From NCBI GenBank assembly GCA_007858575.1, contig CP042279.1, forward strand, positions 3,224,001 through 3,288,000: 64,000 nucleotides of DNA, given 5' to 3'. The notes beneath the pieces are model-generated. The model searched no databases. It worked only from the letters and a program-made list of their open reading frames with translations, and was not told the origin of the DNA. This stretch comes from Streptomyces sp. WAC08241 (GTDB lineage Bacteria; Actinomycetota; Actinomycetes; Streptomycetales; Streptomycetaceae). Position 1 is the first letter of the stretch. The number at the start of each line of letters is the position of its first letter. Of this stretch, positions 10,213 to 20,734 are shown in pieces. The position numbers and the translations under genes are program-made.

Positions 10213-10690
10213 GCGGGCCCTCTCCGGCGCCCTCGGGCGCCCTCGTCGCAGCGCTGCCCTCCGGCGCCTCCGTCGCGGCGCCGCCTCCCGGCGCCTCCGT
10301 CCCGGCACCGTCCATCGGTGCCTCCGTCGCGGCGCCGCCTCCCGGCGCCCTCGTACCGGCGCGCGGCGGCGCCTCGGCCGGGGTGCGTCCCGGCGTCTCC
10401 GTCACAGCTCCTTAGGGCGCCCACGCACCGACGCCTTCCCGCGCCTCGGCCCCGGCGCCTGGCGGCGCCCCGGTCCTGGCACCTTCCGGCGTCCCCGCCC
10501 CGGCGCCTCCCGGCACTCCCGCACCGACGTCTTCCGGCCTCCCCGCACCGGCGTTTCCCGGCGCCTCCGTCCCGGCGCACTGCCGTGCCCTCTCCCGGCA
10601 CCTCCCGGCGCCTCCGTCCCGCCGCCTTACGGCCGCTCCGTGGCCCCGCCCCCGATGCCCCCTCTCCCGCGCCTCCCGGCACCCTTGTCG
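10213..10690. repeat. Degenerate GC-rich repeat tract in a 556-bp divergent intergenic region
   Basis: The gap between the acyl-CoA dehydrogenase (start 10212) and the CoA ligase (start 10769) holds no supportable gene. About 480 bp of it is built from variants of cggcgcctccgtc and cggcaccctc. One 29-bp block is exactly repeated at 10267-10295 and 10321-10349. All frames through it are low complexity (Ala/Pro/Gly/Arg), so the long open frames here are not credible proteins. Confidence 0.75.
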
Positions 10691-10697
10691 CGGACCG

Positions 10698-10725
10698 TTG
10701 ACTGTCGTCACCATCACGATACGCT
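10698..10725 (+). promoter_or_regulatory. Promoter with overlapping TGAC-N4-GTCA operator for the CoA ligase
   Basis: A -35-like TTGACT (10698-10703) and a -10-like TACGCT (10720-10725) are separated by 16 bp, upstream of the ligase start at 10769. Overlapping the -35 is TGACTGTCGTCAC (10699-10711), an inverted repeat TGAC-N4-GTCA. The same 13 bp occurs at 35990-36002, ahead of the enoyl-CoA hydratase. This is the expected position for repressor binding, and the PaaX-type regulator encoded at 12521 is the natural candidate. Confidence 0.6.
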
Positions 10726-10768
10726 CGTGGAGCGACGGGCGACCCCACCACGACAGGGGGACGGACTC

Positions 10769-12389
10769 ATGGAGCTGACACCCTCGGCCCACCTCGACAC
10801 GTTCGCCCGTGACCGGCTGCCGCCGCCGGAGCAGTGGCCCGGGATGCTCTTCGACCTCCCGGAGCTCGCGTACCCCGACCGGCTCAACTGCGGGACGGAA
10901 CTCCTCGACCGCGCGGTGGAACGTTTCGGCGCCGACCGGCCCGCCTTCCACGACGGCGACGGCGGGACCTGGAGCTACGGGGAGCTGCGGGACCGGGTCG
11001 ACCGGGCGGCCCACGTCCTCACCGCCGACCTGGGGCTCGTGCCCGGCAACCGGGTCCTCCTGCGCGGGCCGACCACCCCTGGCTGGCCGCCTGCTGGCTC
11101 GCCGTGATGAAGGCCGGCGGCGTCGCCGTCACCGTTCTGGCCCAGCAGCGCGCCCCGAACTGGCCGTCATGGCGGAAGCGGCCCGCTGCACCCACGCGCT
11201 CTGCGACGCCCGCTTCCTCGACGAGCTCCTCGCGGCCCGGATCCCCGGGCTCCGGATCACCCCGTTCGGCGGGGAAGGACCGGACGACCTGCTCGCCCTC
11301 GCCGCCCGCCACCACGCCCCGTACGAGGCGGTGCCGACCGCCGCCGACGACGTGGCCCTCGTCGCCTTCACCTCCGGCACCACCGGCCGCCCCAAGGGCT
11401 GCGTCCACTTCCACCGGGACGTCCTGGCCGTCGCCGACACCTTCTCCGCGCACGTGCTGCGCCCGCTGCCCGACGACGTCTTCGCCGGTTCCCCGCCGCT
11501 CGCCTTCACCTTCGGCCTCGGCGGACTCGTCGTCTTCCCCCTGCGCGCCGGAGCGAGCGCGGTCCTCCTCGAACAGGCCGGCCCGAAACAGCTCCTCGCG
11601 GCGATCGAGCGGCACCGGATCTCGGTGCTCTTCACCGCCCCGACCGCCTACCGGGTCATGCTCGACGAGCTGGCCCAGGGCATCGCCCCGGACACCGGCT
11701 CGCTGCGCCGCTGCGTCTCCGCCGGCGAGAACCTGCCGGAGGCGACCTGGCGGTCCTGGTACGCCCGCACGGGCCTGCGCCTGATCAACGGCATCGGCTC
11801 GACCGAGCTGCTGCACATCTTCCTCTCGGCCGCCGACGGCGACATCCGCCCCGGCACCACCGGCCGCCCGGTCCCCGGCTGGCGGGCCAGGATCGTCGAC
11901 CGGGAGGGCCGGGAGGTCCCGGACGGCCGGGAGGGACTGCTCGCGGTGCGCGGCCCGGTCGGCTGCCGCTACCTGGACGACCCCCGCCAGGCGGAGTACG
12001 TGCGGAACGGCTGGAACGTCACGGGCGACACGTACGTCCGCGAACCCGACGGCTGGTTCCGGTACGTCTCCCGCGCCGACGACATGATCATCTCGGCCGG
12101 GTACAACATCGCGGGACCCCAGGTCGAGGAGGTCCTCCTCGACCACCCCGACGTGGTGGAGACGGCCGTGGTGGGCCGCCCCGACGAGCTGCGCGGCCAG
12201 GTCGTCGTGGCGTACGCGGTGGTACGGGACGGGGTGCCGCGCGACGCGAGCACGGCCGCCGCGCTGCGGGCCTTCGTGCGCGCCCGCCTCGCCCCGTACA
12301 AGTCGCCCCGCGAGGTCGTCTTCCTGGACGCGCTGCCGCGCACGGCGACGGGCAAGCTCCAGCGCTTCCGGCTCCGGGAGGCGGTGTGA
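10769..12389 (+). CDS. 2-aminobenzoate/benzoate-type CoA ligase
   Basis: About 540 residues, standard for benzoate-CoA-ligase-family enzymes. The ATG at 10769 follows AGGGGGACGG. The N-terminus (YPDRLNCGTELLDRAVERFG) is characteristic of that family. The AMP-binding motifs are VAFTSGTTGRPKGCVHFHRD, NGIGSTELLHIF and WNVTGDTYVREPDGWFRYV. The C-terminal acyl-transfer Lys motif is LPRTATGKLQRF. It activates an aromatic acid to its CoA thioester with ATP. 2-Aminobenzoate is the best guess, because a 2-aminobenzoyl-CoA monooxygenase/reductase-type gene lies at 32848-35135. Two or three frame changes near 11080-11160 interrupt the N-terminal third. Another aromatic acid remains possible. Confidence 0.8.
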
Positions 12390-12520
12390 CCGGGTGTCCG
12401 GCGGCGTCCGCGCCCGCACTCCCGCCCGTACCCTCGCCCGTACCCCCGTCCGTGTCCGCGCCCGGTGTGACCCCGCCTGACGTGTGCACATCCGCCGCGC
12501 CCACCGCCTAAAGTGATCAC

Positions 12521-13347
12521 GTGGCCGAGCAGCACACCCCCGATCCCTGATCGTCTCCCTCTACGGCGCGTACGGGCGCACGTCCGACGGCTCGCCGGTG
12601 CCGGTGGCCGGGCTCGTCCGGCTGCTCGCCGCCGTCGGCGTGGACGCGCCCTCCGTGCGCTCCTCCGTGTCGCGGCTCAAGCGGCGCGGCCTGCTGCTGC
12701 CGCGCCGCACGGCGGACGGGGCCGCCGGGTACGCCCTCTCGGAGGACGCCCGCCGGCTCCTGGACGACGGCGACCGCCGGATCTACGCCCGGAGCGAGCC
12801 GAAGCTGTCCGAGGGCTGGGTCCTGGCCGTCTTCTCGGTGCCCGAGGCCGAGCGCCACAAGCGGCACCTGCTGCGCTCCCGGCTCGGCCGCCTCGGCTTC
12901 GGCACGGCGGCGCCGGGCGTCTGGATCGCGCCCGCGCGCCTGTACGAGGAGACCCGCAACACCCTGGAGCGCCTGGAGCTCTCCCCGTACGTGGACCTCT
13001 TCCGGGGCGACCACCTGGGGTACGCGGCGACGGCGGAGGCGGCGGCCCGCTGGTGGGACCTGCCGGCCGTCGCCGCGCTCCACGAGGAGTTCCTGAAGGT
13101 CCACGAGCCGGTCCTGCGGGCCCGGCGGAAGGACCCGGGCGACCCCGGGGACGCCTACCGGGACTATCTGCTCGCCCTCGACTCCTGGCGCCGCCTCCCG
13201 TACGCCGACCCGGTCCTCCCGGCGGAGCTGCTTCCCGACGACTGGCCGGGCCGCCGCTCGGCGGAGGTCTTCGCCGCCCTGCACGAGCTGCTGCGGGACC
13301 GGGGCGCGGAGTTCGTACGGCCCTTCCTGGCCGGGGACGGGGAGTAG
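12521..13347 (+). CDS. PaaX-family transcriptional regulator
   Basis: About 275 residues starting at the GTG at 12521 (VAEQHTPRSLIVSLYGAYGR). A single missing base near 12540 must be assumed. The winged-helix domain (LLAAVGVDAPSVRSSVSRLK) is followed by the PaaX-like C-terminal domain (WVLAVFSVPEAERHKRHLLR, then LGRLGFGTAAPGVWIAP, then YVDLFRGDHLGYA). PaaX repressors sense aryl-CoA thioesters such as phenylacetyl-CoA and repress aromatic-CoA operons. Here the ligand is probably the CoA ester made by the adjoining ligase. Upstream lie two short palindromes, TGTGCACA (12484-12491) and GTGATCAC (12513-12520), which could be autoregulatory sites. It converges on the UbiA gene with only 13 bp between stops. 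Confidence 0.85.
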
Positions 13348-13360
13348 GGGACCGGGCGCG

Positions 13361-14343
13361 TCAGCCGAGGAGCGCCGCCAGCGGGTGGGACGCGACCATC
13401 AGGACCACGCCGAGCCGGTGCACGGCGAAGCCGGTGCGCCGGGCCCGCATGATGTCGCCGCTACGGAAACCGAGCAGGTACTGGCGGAGGCGCAGCAGCG
13501 AGGCCGGCAGCATCAGCAGGACGAACCACCGGGGGCGAGGCCCGTCGCGCTCGCGCCGGCGACCGTCAGGAACTCGGCCAGGGACAGCGCGCCGATGAAC
13601 CGGGCGTTGCCCCGCTCCGAGACCAGGGCGGCGACGGTCGGACGGCCCACGGCCCGGTCGCCGTCGACGTCGTTGGTGTTCGAGTAGACCCCGAACATCA
13701 GCGGGCCGAAGCCGAAGAGGACGGCCTGCACCAGGAGGAACCCGGTGGCCCGCCCGGTGACCATGCCGTACGGCAGGATGACGAGCGCGAAGCCCAGGGC
13801 GACCAGGTAGACCTCCTGGAAGCCGTGGTAGCTGAGCTTGACGCCGTAGGAGTACTGGAGGTCACCACCCACAGGACGACGAGCCCGATCGCGGTCCAGG
13901 CCGGGCGGTGCGGCGCGAGGAGCGCGGTGACGGCGAACAGGGCGGCGGCGAGGACGGCGCAGGTCCAGGCGAACCGCAGGGCTTCGGGGACGGTCAGCGC
14001 CCCGGCCACCAGCGGCTTGCGCCGCACGTTGCGCAGGGGTGGTCGGGGCCGTAGTTGGTGATGTCGCTGCCGTCGCGGAAGCCCGTGACGTCGTCGAAGG
14101 CGGTCATCGCCATCAGCAGGAGGACCTGCCCGACGAGGAAGACGCCGAAGAGCGCGGCGGTGCGCCCGGTGGGCGCGCCGGCGAGCGACAGGACGGCGGA
14201 CAGGGCGATGAAGGTGCCCAGGTAGTAGTCGTACACGTCGAGCTTGCCGAGCCGCGCGTAGGTCCCGAGCCTGCCGTCCGTGCGGGCGGGGGCGCGGGCG
14301 GTCCGGCGGGCGCGGTGGTCGTCGTGAGCGTGGAGTCGGTCAT
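13361..14343 (-). CDS. UbiA-family prenyltransferase
   Basis: About 327 residues with about nine membrane helices. The ATG at 14341-14343 overlaps the upstream methyltransferase stop. Two Asp-rich motifs that bind the Mg-diphosphate of the prenyl donor are visible. The first is AFDDVTGFRDGSDITNYG, after the second helix; the second is SNTNDVDGDRAVGRPT, in the middle of the protein. The family transfers a polyprenyl or phytyl group to an aromatic or other acceptor inside the membrane. It is last in a six-gene leftward operon with an adenylating ligase and a methyltransferase, so it may lipidate the product. A MenA/UbiA housekeeping role is less likely given this context. Three frame changes occur (near 14040, 13870 and 13525). 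Confidence 0.85.
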
Positions 14344-15280
14344 GTCGCCTCGGGGCTGTCTGTGGTGCGGTGTACGGTGGGTGCCCGGCCGGACGGCGGC
14401 CCTGTACGGAGTAGAGGACGCCGGTCGCGGCGGCGAACCCCGGGTCGTGCATCAGGGCTTCCAGCCGGTCCAGTTCGGCGCGCGTGAAGCCGGTGTCCAG
14501 CAGGCGGGGCGCGAGCTGGGCCAGGTGGTGGAGCTGGAGGCCGAGCGCCGGTGTCCCGGGGGCGCGCAGCAGCACGTGGGGCCGGATCCGGAGGCCGGTC
14601 AGGCCCGCGTCGCGGAGCGCGGCTGCCGCCCGGCGCCCCCAGGTCGGGTCGCCGCCGGAGGCGCGCATCAGGGCCGCCTTGGCGTCGGTGAAGCGGACGT
14701 AGAGCCGGGCGTCGTCCTCGGAGGGCGCGAGCAGGCACGGTTCGTGTCCGGCGTCGAACTCGTCGACCTGGAGGAGGCCGCCGGGTGCGAGCGCGTCGGC
14801 GAGGCGGCGCAGGACCGCCTGCCGTTCGGGCAGGTGCTGGAGGACCAGGCGGGCCACGACGACGTCGTAACCGCTGCCGGGCAGCGGGTCGGTGACGACG
14901 TCGTGGGCGAGCACGGTCAGGCCGGGCTCCGGTGCGATCCGGCCGGGTTTGAGGTCGGTGGCGGTGACGGTGCCGCCCGGGGAGACGAGCCGGAGCAGGG
15001 CGCGGGCGACGCTGCCCGCGCCCGCGCCGATCTCCAGACAGCGCAGGCCGGGGAACACGCCCGCGTCCCGGAGGTGACCGAGCGTCAGGGGTCGAGGGCC
15101 TCTTCGAGGCTCGCGTGGTGGCGGGCGCTGTGCGGGCTGTCGTTGTCGAAGACGTAGCCACGGGGGCGGTGACGGCCGGGATTCCCCGGTTTCCCTCGTC
15201 GTCGTGTCCCGTGCCGTCGTGTCCGGTGTCCTCACGTCCGGTGTCGTCGTATCCGGTGTCGTCGTGTCCGGTGTCCTCAC
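14340..15280 (-). CDS. Class I SAM-dependent methyltransferase
   Basis: About 300 residues. The SAM-binding motif I is CLEIGAGAGSVARAL, followed by VTATDLKPGRIAPEPGL, then YDVVVARLVLQHLPERQAVL and LADALAPGGLLQVDEFDAG. These match the Rossmann methyltransferases that act on small molecules. The sequence before motif I (GYVFDNDSPHSARHHASLEE) is family-typical but lies in another frame. The in-frame GTG at 15278-15280 would add an N-terminal tail encoded by a 15-bp tandem repeat, and the true start is uncertain. Its stop overlaps the UbiA start as ATGA. It sits between an adenylating ligase and a prenyltransferase in one operon, so it probably methylates the same product. Confidence 0.75.
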
Positions 15281-15290
15281 GTCCAGCGGC
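15201..15290. repeat. 15-bp tandem repeat, six imperfect copies
   Basis: Six consecutive 15-bp units occupy 15201-15290, with variants such as gtcgtgtccggtgtc and ctcacgtccggtgtc. On the minus strand, in the methyltransferase frame, they encode the pentapeptide pattern DTTTP/DVRTP. The unit length is a multiple of three, so copy-number change keeps the frame. It lies at the junction of the ligase stop (15318) and the methyltransferase start. Confidence 0.85.
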
Positions 15291-15317
15291 CCGTGCCGCA
15301 GGTCTCCGTGCTGCCCG

Positions 15318-16889
15318 TCAGCCGTTCGAGGAGGGCACACGCCGCACCTTGCCGGTGGCGGTGCGCGGGACCTCGTCCCAGTCGAGCACGACGGGGTCGG
15401 CGAGCAGCGGCAGGCCCACGACGGCCTCCTTCCAGCGGGCGGGCGCGAGCGTGCCGTCCCCGGTGACCACGACGGGCAGCGGGACCGCGTCGGGGCGGGC
15501 GAGGACGACGCACTCCAGGGCCTCGGGCAGCCGGTCCTCCAGGACGTCCTCGGTGCGCAGGCAACTGAACCCGGGGAGGTGGTCGACCTCCCGATCGAGC
15601 AGCCGGACGCTGCCGTCGCGGGCGATCGTCCCGACGTCCCCGGTGTTCCACCAGCCGTCGTGCCACTTGGCCTCCCAGCGCTCCCGCTCGCCCGGGTAGT
15701 CGGGGGCGAGCGCCCGGGTGCGGCACAGGAGCAGGCCGGGGTGCCCGGGGGCACCGGGCGGAAGGTGTCGGGGTCGACGGCCTTCAGGCGGGTCTTCAGG
15801 GGGACGGGGCGGCCGAGGTCGCGCACGGTGGTCGGGGTGCCGTCGGCGGCCCGCGCCACGGAGCGGCGGGTGTGGAAGGCGAAGGTCAGCGGGCCGGTCT
15901 CGCTCTGGCCCCAGCCCTGCATCCACAGCGGGCGGCGCCGCGCGCTGGCCCCGAGGTAGGAGCGGACGACCGGGGGTGCACGGCGTCGTAGGTGCTGATG
16001 TACGTCCGTACGTCCCGGAAGGGGTTGTCCAGGCGGCGGGTCAGCGGGCGCAGCCGGACGTAGCGGGCCGGGAGCGCCTCGACGACGGTGGGCGGGTGGG
16101 CGCGCAGCAGCAGGTCGGCCGTCTCGGGGCGGCCGGTGGAGTCGAGGGTGATGTGGCGGGGCGCGCGGACGGGGGCGACGGCCGTCCAGCAGATGGTGCG
16201 GCCGTGGGCGTAGGAGCTGGCGTTGAAGAGGCTGTCGTCGCGGCGCAGGCCGATGCGCGGCACCGGCAGGGTCTCGAACCGGGCGAGGTGGTGGACCAGG
16301 GTGCGGGTGGTGTGCGCGACCAGTTTGGGCACGCCGGTGGTGCCGCTGGTGTGGATGACGACCAGGGGCGCGTCGTCGTCGCGGGGGTGCGGGCCGGGAT
16401 CCGGGTGGCCGGTCAGGTCGTCGACGCGCACGGCGCCGGGCGGGAGGTCGCCGCCGCCGGGGCCGAGGACGACGGTGGTGCGGGCCGTACCGGCGAGGTC
16501 CGCCGACGGGTCGCGGCCGAGGACGTCGAGGTCGGTGACCAGGACGCGGGGCGCGCAGCGGTCCAGGAGGACGCGCAGGGCGGCGGGCGGGAGGTGGTCG
16601 GAGAGCTTGACGGGAACGGCGCCGGCGCGGACGGCGGCGCAGGCGATCAGGTCGTAGTCCCAGTGGTTCGCCTTGACGATCGCGACGCGGTCGCCGGGTC
16701 CCGCCCCGGCGGCGGCGAGCGCGCCCGCCGTCTCCCGTACGAGCAGGGCGAGTTCGGGGACGGTCCACTCGGTGGCGTCGGCCCCGGCCGGCCCCGGGGT
16801 GAGGTCGAAGGGGCGGTCGAGGTGGAAGCGGGTGGGGGTGCCGGCGTCGGCGAGCTCGTCGAAGAGGACGCCCAGGTCGTGGGGGTCAT
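15318..16889 (-). CDS. Adenylate-forming ligase (acyl-CoA synthetase family), ligase A
   Basis: About 523 residues. The start at 16887-16889 overlaps the FAD oxidoreductase stop (ATGA). The AMP-binding P-loop is complete (VVIHTSGTTGVPKLVAHTTR), then come GWGQSETGPLTFAFHT and WWNTGDVGTIARDG. The C-terminal lysine motif is VPRTATGKVRRV, so both half-reactions look possible. It should activate a carboxylic acid as an acyl-adenylate and then a CoA (or carrier) thioester. No carrier protein, PKS or NRPS gene is present in the window, so CoA is the likely acceptor. The substrate is unknown; context with UbiA and methyltransferase genes suggests an aromatic or cyclic acid. Frame changes fall near 15975 and 15750. 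Confidence 0.8.
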
Positions 16890-18233
16890 GCGGCGGTCTC
16901 CTGCGGGACGGTGGCGCCCCGGCGCGGGGCGAGGTGGGCGAGGACGCGGGCGGCGGCGAGCGCGCCCGAGCGGGCGGCGCCCTCGCTGGAGGGGCGGGCG
17001 GCGACCCAGTCCCCGGCGTACTCGACGGCGCGGGCCGGGCGGCGCAGGAACGCGCCGCGCAGGGCGAGGCCCGGGGGTGAGTTCGGGCATGGCCCGCGGC
17101 CAGTGGTGGACGTGGGTGGCGGTGAGGGCGGCACCGAGGCCGGGTACGTAGCGTTCCGCCGCGGCGGCGAGCGAGCGGGCGGCTTCCTCCTCCCCGCGTC
17201 GACGAGCTCGGGGATGCGGCGCGGGGAGACGAGCAGGCTGATCAGGCCGCGTCCGGCCGGGGCGCGGTCGGGGCACTTGAGGTGGTCGGCGACGACGCAG
17301 GACAGGACCGGTTCCCCGCACGCGGGGGTGAGCAGCGCGTAGGCGCCGCCGCGCGGGGCGAGCGGCCGGTCCAGGGCGCAACTGACCTTGTACATGGGCC
17401 GGTACGTGGAGGCGGCCGGGTAGCCGGTGGCGTCCGGGTCGGCGCCGTCGGTGAGCCGGAGCGCGACCGGGGCGGGCACGGCGAGGACGACCGCGCGGGC
17501 GGTGAGGGCGGCGCCGTCGACGGTGAGCCGGGCGTGGTCGCCGTGGTCGGTGACCTGTTCGGCGCGGTGGCCGTAGCGGGTGTCGAGGCCGGCGGCGAGG
17601 CGGGTGGCGAGCAGGTCCATGCCGCCGCGGTAGGTGCGCCAGGCGGAGACCGGTCCGACCGCGAGCAGCAGGCCGACCAGGGGCGCGGCGGCGCTGCGTT
17701 CGGCGTCCCAGCCGAAGAAGGCCTCGGACAGCGGCTGGAGCAGGTGGTCGTGGAGGCCGGGGTGGTGGCGGCGCGCGGCGGCGGCGACGGTGTCGGCGCC
17801 GAGCGGGGTGTCCTCGGGGTGGTCGTGGTCGAGGGCGGTCCGGTTGCGGCCGCTCCAGGAGAGGAAGCGGGCCAGGGAGGGGCGGGCGGCGGGGCGAGTC
17901 CGGCGCCGGTGAGGACGGCGCGGGGTTCGCCGACGCCGTTGCGGGGCCGTCCGTCGCGCCAGACGGCCATCGGGCGGCCGATGCGGGGCACGTCGTCGGG
18001 GGTGAGTCCGGCCCGGCGGATGAGCTGCCAGGTGGCGCGGTAGCCCTGGGCGGAGATCTGTTCGGCTCCGGTGTCCATCAGGTAGCCGTCGCGGCGGAGG
18101 CTGCGCATCCGGCCGCCGGGGGCGTCGGCGGCTTCGAGGACGCACACCTCGTGGCCGCTGCGGCGCAGTTCGTGGGCGGCGGCGAGGCCGGCGAGTCCGG
18201 CGCCGACGACGGCGACGTCGAGGTCAGGGTCAT
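16886..18233 (-). CDS. FAD-dependent amine oxidase/protoporphyrinogen-oxidase-like protein
   Basis: About 449 residues. The start at 18231-18233 becomes MTPDLDVAVVGAGLAGLAAA if one C is missing in ATGACCCTG. The dinucleotide fold (VVGAGLAGLAAAHELRRSGH) and the GG motif (EAADAPGGRMRSLRRDGYLM) identify the amine-oxidase/PPO/phytoene-desaturase superfamily. Later blocks are FFGWDAERSAAAPLVGLLLA, GGMDLLATRLAAGL and a C-terminal EYAGDWVAARPSSEGAARSG with the second FAD contact. It probably desaturates or oxidises a pathway intermediate. Its closest functional relatives cannot be assigned by eye. It overlaps both neighbours by 4 bp, so it belongs to the same operon as the aminotransferases and ligase. 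Three frame changes occur. Confidence 0.8.
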
Positions 18234-19574
18234 GCGGGCACTCCGTGCGGGGCTGGGGCTGGGGCGGCGTGGTCACGCACGGGCGCGCGGGGCGTGGGCG
18301 CGGACGGCGGCGGTGACGTGCTCGACCTGGGCGTCGGTGAGCCGGTGGTGGACGGGGAGCGAGAGCTGCCGGCGGGCGGCGTCCCGGGCGCGCGGCCAGC
18401 CGGGTCCAGCCCGGCCGGCGGCGACGGGGGCGAAGGCGGCCTGGTCGGGCAGGGCGGCCGGGTAGTAGACGTGGGTGTCGACGCCCTCGGCGGCCAGGTG
18501 GTCGCGCAGGGCGTCCCGGTCGTCGGCGAGCAGCGTGTAGACGTAGTGGCAGCGGCCGTCGGTGCCCGGGGGCGGTGGTGAGGCCGGGCAGGCCGGTGAG
18601 GTGCTCGGTGTAGTGGGCGGCGATCCGGGCCCGGCGCTCCAGGCGGGCGTCGAGGCCGGGCAGCCGGTGGAGCTGGAAGGCGGCCTGGATCTCGTCGAAC
18701 CGGCTGTTGACGCCGATCACGTGGTGCAGGCCGCGGTGGACGCCGTCCTGGCCGTGGTTGCGGAGCATGCGGACCCGGCGGCCGGTCTCCTCGTCCCGGG
18801 TGACGACGGCGCCGCCCTCGCCGGGCATGCCGAACGCCTTGACCTGCACGAAGGAGTAGAGCCCGGCGTCCCCCACAGCCCGGCGGGCGTGCCGTCGAGG
18901 ACGGCGCCCTGGGCGACGGCGGAGTCCTCGACCAGGCGCAGCCCCTCGGCGGCGGCCAGGGCGGTGAAGCGGGGCATGTCGGCCATGACGGAGAACATGT
19001 GGGCCGGCACGAGGGCCTTGGTGCGGGGGTGACGCGGGCCCGCGCGTCCTCGGGGTCGAGGGTGAGGGTGCGGGGGTCGACGTCGCCGAAGACGGGGACG
19101 GCCCCGGTGTGCAGGACGGCGGCGGCGAGCGGGGCGCAGCCGAGGGCGGGGACGACGACCTCGTCGCCGGGGCCGACGCCGAGGGCGGTGAGGATCAGGT
19201 GGAGGGCGGAGGTGCCGCTGGAGCAGGCGACCACGTCGGCGGCGCCGAGCCGGTCGCGCAGGGCGTCCTCGAAGCGGCGGGTGCGGTCGCCCAGGATGAA
19301 CTTCTGGTCCGCCCCGGTCCCGATCTCGCGGAGCAGCCGCAGGAGGGTCTCGCGGTCCTCGTGGAAGAGGTCGGGCGGGAAGAAGGGGACGCGGCCGCCG
19401 GGCGCGGGGCGTGAGTCGGGTGCCGGGCGGGGTCCTGGTGCCGGGCGGGCGCCGGAATCCGTGCTGTTGTCGGGGACGACGGCCGGACCGGGGTCGGTGC
19501 CGGGCGCGGGCCCCGTACCCGGTCCGTACCGCCCCCTTCCCGGCGGGCAGCCCGTGCGTGCTGGTCGTGGTCAT
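18230..19574 (-). CDS. DegT/DnrJ/EryC1-family aminotransferase A
   Basis: About 447 residues, longer than usual because of a ~55-residue Arg/Pro/Gly-rich N-terminal tail after MTTTSTHGLPAGKG. The PLP fold is clear: VVACSSGTSALHLILTALGV, then GDEVVVPALGCAPLAAAVLH, then RLVEDSAVAQGA with the Asp that contacts the PLP nitrogen. The Schiff-base Lys is in YSFVQVKAFGMPGEGGAVVT, and GVNSRFDEIQAAFQLHRL follows. These enzymes transaminate keto-sugars, keto-cyclitols or related ketones, usually with Glu or Gln as donor. It is coupled to aminotransferase B upstream and the FAD enzyme downstream. Frame changes lie near 19400, 19030, 18890 and 18580. Confidence 0.8.
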
Positions 19575-20734
19575 GCGGGGACCCTCCCGGTGTGGAAGGC
19601 GCGGACGGCCGCGCAGACGCGGTCCACCTCGGCCTCGGTGAGGTCGGCGTAGAGCGGCAGGGCCAGGGCGCGGCCCGCGGCGGCCTCGGCGGCGGGGAAG
19701 TCGCCGGGCCGGTGGCCGAGTCCGGCGAAGCAGGGCTGGAGGTGCAGGGGCCGGGGTAGTACGTCTCGGTGCCGATGCCCCGCTCCTGGAGGTGCGCGGC
19801 GAGCGCGTCGCGCCGCTCGGTCTCGATCAGGTAGACGTAGAAGACCTCGTCGGGGCGCCGGTGACGGCGGGCAGCCGGGTGACGCCGGGCGTCCCCCGCA
19901 GCCCCTCGTCGTAGCGCCGGGCCAGGGCCGCCCGGTGGCGGACGTCCTCGTCGAGGACGGCGAGCTTGGCGAGCAGGACGGCGGCCTGGAGGTCGTCCAT
20001 CTTGCTGTTGTGCCCGACGTACCGCGTCTCGTTCGAGATGCCGGGGAAGTGGGCGAGGGTGCGGCCCGTCCGCCCGTGGTGGCGCAGCGCGGCCACGCGG
20101 TCGGCGAGGTCCGGGTCGTCGGTGAGGACGGCCCCGGCGTCGCCGAGCGCGCCCAGCGTCTTGCTGGGGAAGAACGACAGGACTCCGCCGCGCCCGTGCA
20201 GTCCGGCGTGGACGCCGTGCTGCCGCATGCCGATGCCCTCGGCGCTGTCCTCCACGAGCGTCAGTCCGCGGTCGGCGGCGAAGGCGGTGAGCGCCGCCAT
20301 GTCCGCCATGCGGCAGAAGAGGTGGACCGGCATCAGGAACCGGGCGCCGTCCGCCGCCGCGTCCGCGATCCGGCCGGGGTCCATGGCGTACGTGTCGGGG
20401 TCGATGTCCGTGAAGACGGGCCGCCCGCCGGCCAGGACGACGGAGGTGGCGGTGGCGACGAAGGAGTACGCGGGGACCAGGACCCGGTCCCCGGGCGCAG
20501 CCCGCACGCCTTCAGGAGGAGCACCAGGGCGTCGGTCCCGCTGTTGACCCCGATCACGTGCCGGGCCCCGGTGTAGCGCGCGAGGTCTTCTTCGAGGCGG
20601 CCGACCTGCCGGGAATGCGAGAACTTTCCGTCGGCGAAAATCTCGTCCACTCCGGCCCGGAGGTCCGGCCAGATCTTTCGAACGTCTTCGCCTGGGAGAA
20701 AAAGGGAATGCTGGGTGAGGTCACGCGGAAACAA
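19571..20734 (-). CDS. DegT/DnrJ/EryC1-family aminotransferase B
   Basis: 387 residues, standard size. I use the TTG at 20732-20734, preceded by GAGAAG on the coding strand, giving MFPRDLTQHSLFLPGEDVRK. PLP-fold landmarks are HVIGVNSGTDALVLLLKACG, then VLVPAYSFVATATSVVLAGG, then TLVEDSAEGIGM. The Schiff-base Lys is in SFFPSKTLGALGDAGAVLTD, followed by VGHNSKMDDLQAAVLLAKL. It is the first gene of the leftward six-gene operon. The divergent 314-bp promoter region separates it from the Gfo/Idh/MocA gene at 21049. Together with two Gfo/Idh/MocA enzymes it suggests two oxidation/transamination steps on a sugar- or cyclitol-like ring. Frame changes occur near 20505, 19860 and 19755. Confidence 0.85.

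Noticed and set aside
9035..10405. N-terminal extension of the acyl-CoA dehydrogenase into the repeat tract
   Set aside because: The frame upstream of 10212 encodes only low-complexity Ala/Pro/Gly sequence and would need a frame change to join. The ATG at 10212 gives the normal family length.
13361..14343. UbiA gene as housekeeping menaquinone (MenA)
   Set aside because: It is translationally coupled to a methyltransferase and an adenylating ligase and has no men genes nearby.
13994..16768. A single ~924-aa leftward open frame that could look like a fused ligase-methyltransferase-prenyltransferase
   Set aside because: It links three genes only because frame errors remove the intervening stops. 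The ATGA and stop positions at 15318 and 14340 define separate genes.
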